Of a stretch of DNA of 7,133 nt, positions 1 to 4,558 are shown piece by piece. How positions within the stretch are numbered: position 1 is the stretch's first letter; the number at the start of each line of letters is the position of its first letter. The notes beneath the pieces are model-generated. The model had not been told where the DNA came from. It saw nothing but the letters and a program-made list of their open reading frames with translations, and did not search any database. Source of the DNA: Holosporales bacterium (GTDB lineage Bacteria > Pseudomonadota > Alphaproteobacteria > BNTO01). Made by a program: the position numbers and the translations under genes. The stretch is from the NCBI GenBank assembly GCA_031290075.1, contig JAITOG010000055.1:1-7133 (forward strand), given 5' to 3'.

Positions 1-515
1 ATATGAAGTGGGGTATGTCCAGCGTTATCTGGAACCTCTATATTTGCTTCAGCTCCGAGTAATGCGCTAACAACATCAACATGTCCATTCATAGCAGCCC
101 AATGAAGTGGGGTAAATCCATTTTCATCTCGAGCATTTCTATTTGCTCCACGTGTAAGTAATCTAACAATCTCAACATGTCCACATCTAGCAGCCAAATG
201 AAGTGGGGTAAATCCATTTTCAGTTCGAGCATTTCTATTTGCTTTATCTCTATGTAATCTTCTAACTTCATTAGAGTCTCCTCTTTCAATAGCTGCACGA
301 AGACGTGGATTAATAGCAACAGTTCTTTGGCCAAGAGCAGGAAGAGCATCAAAAACTCCTCTTCTTTCTATCATATCTGATCCTCCAAAGGATGTTCCGC
401 CTATTCCCTCTGTTCCACGCATTGCCCCTGCGCCACGTGATGCTCCGTAAGAAAAATTGCTTATCCCTACCCCCAATAATGAAACAAGCACCGTAGTTTT
501 ATAAAATCTTTTCAT
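1..515 (-). CDS. Secreted ankyrin-repeat protein, C-terminus beyond window edge
   Basis: The reading frame opens at an ATG (515-513) and stays open for 171 codons to the window edge, so the C-terminus is missing. Residues 1-24 form a Sec signal peptide: basic start MKRFYK, hydrophobic core TTVLVSLLGVGI, likely cut near SYG|AS. Residues 25-65 are a Gly-rich, low-complexity linker. Ankyrin repeats follow: a degenerate one at about 68-97, two good ones at about 98-130 and 131-162 (both with GFTPLH, AA and GHV), and the start of another with GHTPLH at 166-171. The two good repeats are nearly identical in DNA with a 96-base period. An AAAGGA ribosome site lies 10 bases before the ATG. Ankyrin repeats bind proteins, and in intracellular bacteria such secreted proteins often meet host targets; that role is inferred. 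The leader is paralogous to that of the gene at 6181-6900. Partner and function are unknown. Confidence 0.9.
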   Translation of the reverse strand, partial: MKRFYKTTVLVSLLGVGISNFSYGASRGAGAMRGTEGIGGTSFGGSDMIERRGVFDALPALGQRTVAINPRLRAAIERGDSNEVRRLHRDKANRNARTENGFTPLHLAARCGHVEIVRLLTRGANRNARDENGFTPLHWAAMNGHVDVVSALLGAEANIEVPDNAGHTPLH

Positions 516-617
516 TTTCTATATTTCCTTTAAAATAATTAACCAAACAACAATGAGCTAATGTAATAATGTTTCTTTTAAATTTCAAGTTTTATTTTAA
601 TTTTTTTTCAAAGTATT
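423..617 (-). repeat. Duplicated promoter-leader-signal peptide module, copy 1
   Basis: This stretch contains the promoter, the 5' leader and codons 1-31 of the left ankyrin gene. It is a near-copy of 6811-7002. Shared landmarks in order on the minus strand are a T/A-rich block, TTGAAA, GAAACATTAT, TTTTAAAGGAA before the ATG, and the codons for FYKTT, VSLLG, ISN and GAGA. Similarity fades on both sides, just before the T/A-rich block and just after the GAGA codons. The shared unit therefore runs from the promoter to the end of the export signal. Confidence 0.75.
560..588 (-). promoter_or_regulatory. Sigma70-type promoter of the left ankyrin gene
   Basis: On the minus strand a -35 TTGAAA (588-583) and a -10 TACATT (565-560) are separated by 17 bases, about 45 bases before the start codon at 515. 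The same -35, spacer length and position recur upstream of the paralogous ankyrin gene (6946-6974), and that conservation supports the call. No transcript evidence is available. Confidence 0.5.
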
Positions 618-709
618 TGAGGTTAGGTGTGTTGTTGGGGTTTTTAGGAAGTTTTTTTAAAAAAATGATTTTAGGGGAAAGTTTTTATTTTGTTAAGCTT
701 TAGTTGTGA

Positions 710-840
710 GTGTGCAACTTCATTTAGTAATGTAAAGAAAAAGAAACAATAGGCATTGTTTCTTTGCTTCTAAAACTTTTGAATATCTAAAACAATCTCA
801 TACCATTTGTTTCTTTACATTACTAAATGAAGTTGCACAC
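710..840. repeat. 131-bp element with perfect 31-bp terminal inverted repeats (possible MITE)
   Basis: Bases 710-740, beginning GTGTGCAACTTC, are the exact reverse complement of 810-840, 31 out of 31, with a 69-base centre. The centre holds a second, smaller hairpin (740-765). Size, non-coding content and long perfect ends fit a miniature inverted-repeat transposable element; I do not recognise the parent IS. No convincing target-site duplication is visible in the flanking bases. The alternative is a large transcription-terminating or RNA-processing palindrome between two genes on the same strand. Confidence 0.6.
740..765. terminator. Hairpin, possible weak bidirectional terminator
   Basis: AAAGAAACAAT (740-750) and ATTGTTTCTTT (755-765) form an 11-bp perfect stem with a 4-base loop. 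Read on the minus strand the stem is followed by TTCTTT, giving a T-rich tail. The stem is AT-rich and lies inside the larger inverted repeat, so termination is only a possibility for transcripts leaving the PRPP-synthetase gene. Confidence 0.3.
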
Positions 841-878
841 TGCGTTAATAATTTAAAGGCTAAAAACAGAATTAATCC

Positions 879-898
879 CTAACTTCTCCAAAAGTTAG
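879..898 (-). terminator. Short hairpin over the stop codon of the PRPP-synthetase homologue
   Basis: CTAACTT (879-885) and AAGTTAG (892-898) form a 7-bp stem with a 6-base loop, and the TAA stop (897-895) lies in it. On the minus strand the stem is followed by GGGATTAATTC and only later by a run of five T, so it is a poor match to an intrinsic terminator. Confidence 0.25.
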
Positions 899-1998
899 TG
901 CTTAAAGACAGGTTCTAAGTGCCATAATACTTTTTGCATACACCAATCAGCAATGGAAATAATTTTAACCTTATCGCATGAAGCTATCTTGTCCTTTGAA
1001 TCAATAGTATCGCTGATTATTAATTCCCTCATAACTGAATCCTTAATCCTTCCAATTGCCTTTTTTGAAAAAACAGGATGAGTTGTATATGCAACTACTT
1101 TTTGGGCTCCTTGTTCACGAAGTTTTTCAGCCACATTACATAAAGTTCCTGCAGAATCCACCATATCATCTACAATTATGCATATCTTATCTTTTACATT
1201 ATTACCAGTTATAGCAAGAATTTCATTTTTCCCAGCTTCAGGTCTATATTTCATTGCAATACAAAAATCAGCATTATCCATTATTTTTGAAATTTTTATA
1301 ATTGACTTTGCCGCCCCAACATCTGGAGCTACCAACACTATATCGCTTACTTTATATTTTTGTTTTATGTCTTCTATAAAAAATTCATCTGTATTAATAT
1401 TTATGCAAGGAATATTAAAGAACCCTTGTATTTGCGAAGAATGTAGTTTTACAAGAAAAATTTTATTTATATATGGCTGCGATAAAAGGTCAGCAACAAT
1501 TTTTCCAGAAAATGCATCTGAAACTTTTTCTACCCTGTCTTGTCTTGAATACCCTAAATATGTAATCAAAATATATATTTCTTTTGCTCCTAGGGAATGT
1601 ACAATATTCATTGTAAATATCAATTCCATTAAAGCATCGTTAGTATCTCCTGAAATTGATTGTATAATTAAAACTTTTTTTCCAGTAATAACAGTTTCAT
1701 CTTTTATTTTAACAAGAAGTTCCCCATCCTCAAAATTTGAAACATCTGTATAATAAATATTGGCTTTATTCAAATTTGTTATATTAGATACAAATGTTTT
1801 AGCCCCTCGACAAACAACTATTTGTAAATCTGTGGATTCTTGCTTAGATTTTTTGTTATCTTTTGATGTTTTTATTATAGTTTCCGAATTTGTACATTTA
1901 TTAATTTCATCTGCTAAAGATTGGCTAATAAAGCCATTGTTGCTTAAAGCAACCATAAAGCATATAAATAATAAAACTTTTTTTTGAAACTCTGCCAT
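895..1998 (-). CDS. PRPP synthetase homologue with a Sec signal peptide
   Basis: Family: ribose-phosphate pyrophosphokinase, which makes PRPP and AMP from ribose 5-phosphate and ATP. The start at 1998 (367 aa) is chosen for AAAGG 8 bases upstream; the frame also has ATGs at 2019 and 2064. Residues 1-29 look like a signal peptide: KK at 6-7, core VLLFICFMVAL, likely cut SLA|DE after residue 29. A Lys-rich linker runs to about 57. The enzyme part then covers both lobes, with FEDGE (89-93), QS and TNDALMEL (113-126), YLGYSRQDR (147-155), LHSSQIQGFF (185-194), the flexible-loop Lys250 and Arg252 (KYR), and the PRPP loop VDDMVDSAGTL (276-286). It ends EPVFKH, like normal Prs. Oddities: the Asp of the usual DLH is Lys184, the basic residues after RQDR and after the PDxG motif are missing, and the PRPP loop has SAG for TGG or TAG. 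No Met, GTG or TTG start could omit the signal without removing the first strand. It lies 73 bases after pth on the same strand. Fold assignment is sure; activity and location are not. Confidence 0.85.
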   Translation of the reverse strand: MAEFQKKVLLFICFMVALSNNGFISQSLADEINKCTNSETIIKTSKDNKKSKQESTDLQIVVCRGAKTFVSNITNLNKANIYYTDVSNFEDGELLVKIKDETVITGKKVLIIQSISGDTNDALMELIFTMNIVHSLGAKEIYILITYLGYSRQDRVEKVSDAFSGKIVADLLSQPYINKIFLVKLHSSQIQGFFNIPCININTDEFFIEDIKQKYKVSDIVLVAPDVGAAKSIIKISKIMDNADFCIAMKYRPEAGKNEILAITGNNVKDKICIIVDDMVDSAGTLCNVAEKLREQGAQKVVAYTTHPVFSKKAIGRIKDSVMRELIISDTIDSKDKIASCDKVKIISIADWCMQKVLWHLEPVFKH

Positions 1999-2005
1999 TT
2001 CAATT

Positions 2006-2028
2006 ACCTTTAAATTCATAGGATTATA
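2006..2028 (-). promoter_or_regulatory. Possible internal -10 box and ribosome site for the PRPP-synthetase homologue
   Basis: On the minus strand a perfect TATAAT (2028-2023) lies about 24 bases before the start codon at 1998, in an alternating AT stretch. No good -35 is seen 16-18 bases upstream. AAAGGT (2011-2006) is the ribosome site that fixes the start at 1998. The gene could be transcribed alone as well as from the upstream pth. Confidence 0.35.
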
Positions 2029-2071
2029 TATGTATATATATGAAAAAATTATGATTTTTTCCACTATTTTT

Positions 2072-2611
2072 TTAAAGAAAAATAGAATTAATTTGCTGGA
2101 TGAATTTTTTAAAAATGTTCTCTATTTCCTGATGTTCTGCATCACTGAATTTTGACAAAACATAATTAACAACAGCGTTTTGAGGGCTATCTTTAGGAGG
2201 GCGATCAATTCCAATACGGATACGCCTATACTCGTTTGTTCCTATAGCATTGTGAATATCGCGAACACCGTTGTGCCCGCCATGGCCGCCGCTATGTTTG
2301 ATTTTATATACTCCAAGAGGAAGTTCTAATTCATCATGAAAAACAATTAAATCTTTTGGAAATAATTTAAAAAAATTCAAACAAGCAGCAACAGACCTTC
2401 CTGAAAGGTTCATAGTTGTTTGAGGTTTTAAAAAGATAATTTTGCCTAATTGCTCATGGTTAGCTGCAGATACCATGCCATTAAATTTTTCTTGCCATGA
2501 ATTAACGCCTAAATAACTTGCTAATAGATCAATAAAGATAAAACCTGCGTTATGGCGAGTTTTTGAAAATTGTTCGCCTGGATTTCCTAATCCCACACAC
2601 AAAACTGGCAT
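2072..2611 (-). CDS. pth: Peptidyl-tRNA hydrolase
   Basis: This cytosolic enzyme cleaves peptides from peptidyl-tRNA released by stalled ribosomes, recycling tRNA. The chosen start at 2611 gives 179 aa beginning MPVLCVGLGNPG, the normal start of the family, with GAGG three bases upstream. An in-frame ATG at 2659 would add 16 hydrophobic residues and overlap the upstream gene, so it is less likely. The catalytic and substrate-binding residues are all present at the E. coli numbering: Asn10, His20, Asn68 (MNLSG), Asp93 (HDEL), and His113-Asn114 in GGHNGVRD. The length is slightly shorter than the E. coli protein because of a shorter C-terminus. It starts 23 bases after the lipoprotein stop and is followed 73 bases later by the PRPP-synthetase homologue, so the three are probably one transcript. 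A small AT-rich hairpin (2064-2085) covers its stop codon. Confidence 0.96.
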   Translation of the reverse strand: MPVLCVGLGNPGEQFSKTRHNAGFIFIDLLASYLGVNSWQEKFNGMVSAANHEQLGKIIFLKPQTTMNLSGRSVAACLNFFKLFPKDLIVFHDELELPLGVYKIKHSGGHGGHNGVRDIHNAIGTNEYRRIRIGIDRPPKDSPQNAVVNYVLSKFSDAEHQEIENIFKKFIQQINSIFL

Positions 2612-2634
2612 TTTCCTCTCATAAACAAAAAAAA

Positions 2635-3087
2635 TTACCCCCCATATGCCAAATGGCATTCAGTTCGCCCAAGCAAAACTTTTACAGAACTTTGTTGCGG
2701 TAAAACTAACCGGTGCATGCCTGCTATACTATCATCATATTTAGCAAATATAAAAATCCCTTTAGCTCGAAAATCCTTAAACCTAACTTCTATATCATTT
2801 AATGCGGCCCCAGGAACAATTTCCCATTTAAAAACTTCTAAATCATTAGGATAAGTAGCCTCTAACTGTTTTATAGTAGCAAAATATGCTTGAGAATCCA
2901 TTTTTAAAAGTTCATCATATAATTCCTTAATTTTCGGTACAGCCATATGAACAATTACAAGCTTATTTTCATTCACGTCTTTATCAGCCAAAAATGAAAT
3001 ATTTCTTAATTTTGTTGGTGGTACAATATCTTCCATACATGATGTAAGCAATAGAAGTAATCCTACAGGTAAAAAAAGTTTAAACAT
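2635..3087 (-). CDS. Small lipoprotein, possibly TssJ-like
   Basis: A 150-aa protein with a lipoprotein signal: MFK, hydrophobic LFLPVGLLLLL, then the lipobox LTSC with Cys17 as the lipidated residue, followed by Met-Glu-Asp. The mature part is 134 aa with no further membrane segment. The pattern ISFLADKDVNEN-LVIVHMAV (about 30-50), the later KWEIVPG strand and GIFIFAKYDD (about 110-119) recall the beta-sandwich type VI secretion lipoprotein TssJ and its relatives. This is a motif-level impression only, and no other T6SS gene is in the window. An in-frame TAA upstream fixes the ATG at 3087. The ribosome site is odd: a strong AAAGGAGA lies about 22 bases before the ATG, with only GAG close by. 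It sits 23 bases before pth on the same strand. Gene confidence is high, function open. Confidence 0.8.
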   Translation of the reverse strand: MFKLFLPVGLLLLLTSCMEDIVPPTKLRNISFLADKDVNENKLVIVHMAVPKIKELYDELLKMDSQAYFATIKQLEATYPNDLEVFKWEIVPGAALNDIEVRFKDFRAKGIFIFAKYDDSIAGMHRLVLPQQSSVKVLLGRTECHLAYGG

Positions 3088-3371
3088 AAAAAACTCAAAT
3101 TTTTAAATATTCTCCTTTATTAAAAAGGGTAGTATATTTTTCGTAAAATTTAAAATAATTTTCTTCGTCAATACTTATCTCCTTCTACCTAATGATTGAG
3201 ATTTTTAAAGAAAGTTAAGCTTGTATTTCCTTATATGCCTTCCCGCCAAAATCCTCAATCTTTAGTGGAGAGGGGATATTCTCACTTTCATCAAATTCAA
3301 TTTTCACTTACAAAGCTTATTTCATCAAAATAATTTTATTAAAAAAACACGTAATAGTTACTTTTTATATG

Positions 3372-3400
3372 TGGAAAAATTAAGAAAATATCTGTATTCT
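3372..3400 (+). promoter_or_regulatory. Candidate promoter of the XRE-receiver gene
   Basis: TGGAAA (3372-3377) and TATTCT (3395-3400) are spaced 17 bases apart and would start transcription near 3407, giving a leader of about 78 bases. A second -10-like TATACT (3452-3457) is closer to the gene but has no matching -35. The choice between them is uncertain. Confidence 0.35.
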
Positions 3401-3416
3401 AGAGGATAGTGTTAAT

Positions 3417-3440
3417 AGCTTATGTTTCAAATAAGCTTAT
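3417..3440. promoter_or_regulatory. Candidate operator: overlapping inverted repeats
   Basis: AGCTTAT (3417-3423) and ATAAGCT (3431-3437) form an inverted repeat with a 7-base spacer, and the right arm is also part of the 10-bp perfect palindrome ATAAGCTTAT (3431-3440). It lies 45-68 bases before the XRE-receiver start and just downstream of the predicted promoter, a typical place for autorepression by an XRE-family protein. Function is inferred from position and symmetry. Confidence 0.35.
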
Positions 3441-3484
3441 CTGGTTGTTTTTATACTCATATTTAGAGAAATAAATGGTGTTTT

Positions 3485-4237
3485 ATGAGCAAAAGCCAAA
3501 ATTTTATAGATATTAGTACACATATAGGATGTAAAATTAAAGAAACAAGGAAAAAAGCAGGCATAACCCTTGAACAAGTTAGCCGAATACTTGGGATAAC
3601 ATATCAACAATTACAAAAGTACGAAAGCGGAAATACATGCGTTCCAGTTGAGAAGCTTTATGATATTTCTGTTATTTTTAATATTCCCATTCAATATTTT
3701 TTTGAAGGAATAAAAGCTGCTGATATTTATTCACAAACACTATACAACGAAGAATTAATAGAAAGAAAAACAGATTCGCATTTAAATATTTTTATAATTG
3801 ATAGTAATCCCGAAGATGAATTTATCACTCGCAAAGTGATTCATGAAATAGACAAAGAAATTGAAATTTTTTGTATACAAAATGAAAGCAACGTTATAAA
3901 CAATTTAAAAAGAAAAGAACTTTCGCTTATTATTCCCGTTCCAGATTTAATATTTATGGATATTAATATATCGAAACAATCCTACCATCTTTTGATTTCC
4001 GAAATAAAAAAAGAAAAATATATACAGGAAATTCCCCTGATTATATTAACACATAGTGTACGTGTAGAGGATTTGTTGAAAGTATACAAAAATGGAGCTG
4101 CAAGTTTTATTTATAAATCTTTGGATTTTGAAATATTTAAAAAAGACATGAAAATTTGTTTGGAATATTGGAGCAAAGTTGTTACTTTACCAAGTGTTGT
4201 AAAAAGAGACTCGTACAATAACATAGAATCACAATAA
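3485..4237 (+). CDS. XRE-type helix-turn-helix fused to an Rcp1-like receiver domain
   Basis: A 250-aa cytosolic, probably DNA-binding regulator. Residues about 13-75 are a Cro/C1-type HTH (KIKETRKKAGITLEQVSR, then GITYQQLQKYESG), ending IPIQYFFEG in the style of alphaproteobacterial SinR/HipB-like proteins. Residues about 100-236 are a CheY-like receiver with Asp106, phosphoacceptor Asp159 (LIFMDIN), Thr189 (LIILTHS) and Lys211 (FIYKS). The ending FKKDMKICLEYWSKVVTLP matches the conserved C-terminal helix of Rcp1-type receivers. The second acidic residue of the CheY pair is Ser107, so metal binding may be altered. HTH before receiver is the reverse of the classic order. No sensor kinase is nearby. 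The ribosome site is weak: AGAG (3465-3468) better suits an out-of-frame ATG at 3475. An in-frame TAG at 3464 rules out a longer start. Inverted repeats upstream suggest autoregulation. The targets are unknown. Confidence 0.9.
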   Translation: MSKSQNFIDISTHIGCKIKETRKKAGITLEQVSRILGITYQQLQKYESGNTCVPVEKLYDISVIFNIPIQYFFEGIKAADIYSQTLYNEELIERKTDSHLNIFIIDSNPEDEFITRKVIHEIDKEIEIFCIQNESNVINNLKRKELSLIIPVPDLIFMDINISKQSYHLLISEIKKEKYIQEIPLIILTHSVRVEDLLKVYKNGAASFIYKSLDFEIFKKDMKICLEYWSKVVTLPSVVKRDSYNNIESQ

Positions 4238-4323
4238 TTGTTGCATCCGATAAAGTATAAAAAATTTTATATGAAGACAGCTTCTGAGATATCCACATGA
4301 TTTTCCTGCGTATGAATTAAGGC

Positions 4324-4543
4324 CTCTTGCAAAATCTATAGCCAAATTCGAAGTTTTTGAATAGACTTCTTTTCTAACTCAATTTCTTCTGCAAATTTGT
4401 TCGTTGCTTCGATGCTCGAATCCTCATGTATATCTAATACACTCCGGTTCTGCGCTTCGTATGCTCCTTCAACTTTGCTAGAAGAAATTGGTTACGAAAA
4501 AAGTCTAATCTTTGGAGAAAGGAAATGATGGATTTTGCAAGAG
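4324..4543. mobile_element. Non-coding fold-back element, IS-derived or MITE-like
   Basis: CTCTTGCAAAATC (4324-4336) and its exact reverse complement (4531-4543) bound a 220-bp element. The arms continue as an imperfect inverted repeat of about 75 bp: TAGACTT, then CAATTTCTTCT plus GCAAA, recur in the same order in the left arm (4324-4399) and the right arm (4470-4543). The 70-base centre is richer in GC than its surroundings and holds a direct repeat, GCTTCG-ATGCTC (4406-4417 and 4454-4466). It has no open frame of its own. Ends with a CTTGCAAAAT core resemble those of IS5-like elements, but I cannot name the parent. No target duplication is clear. The flanking 4238-4323 holds only a small AT palindrome (4256-4271) after the regulator stop. 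The element ends 15 bases from the gdhA stop and may serve as its terminator. Confidence 0.6.
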
Positions 4544-4558
4544 AAAACTAATCTTTTC

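Larger units (their letters stand above)
516..894. other. Intergenic region, no gene seen
   Basis: These 379 bases separate the left ankyrin gene from the 3' end of the PRPP-synthetase homologue, both read on the minus strand. They hold the ankyrin promoter, a T-rich tract around 590-670, and the 131-bp inverted-repeat element at 710-840. No open frame of useful length with a ribosome site is visible on either strand. Confidence 0.7.
3088..3484. other. Divergent intergenic region between the lipoprotein and the XRE-receiver gene
   Basis: These 397 bases must hold the promoters of both diverging genes. For the minus-strand operon the best -10 is TATACT (3136-3131), without a good -35; a TTGACG (3171-3166) is too far away to pair with it. 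A bulged hairpin with arms AGTGGAGA and TCTCACT occupies 3264-3286. The plus-strand promoter and operator are listed separately. No open frame with a plausible ribosome site is seen. Confidence 0.5.

Noticed and set aside
1..244. Regular repeats as a CRISPR array
   Set aside because: The roughly 96-base period is in frame and encodes ankyrin repeats; there are no spacers.
89..352. Minus-strand open frame within the left ankyrin gene
   Set aside because: It is in the wrong frame; its internal repeats only mirror the DNA repeats of the true ankyrin frame.
1178..1753. Long plus-strand open frame opposite the PRPP-synthetase homologue
   Set aside because: It lies wholly antisense to a gene with clear conserved motifs, resembles no family I know, and is typical of AT-rich shadow frames.
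2025..2061. AT palindromes between pth and the PRPP-synthetase homologue
   Set aside because: The stems are almost only A-T pairs with no T-run after them, as expected by chance in DNA of this composition.
3475..3516. Out-of-frame 13-codon frame overlapping the start of the XRE-receiver gene
   Set aside because: It has the better-placed AGAG, but is too short and without other support to call as a leader peptide.
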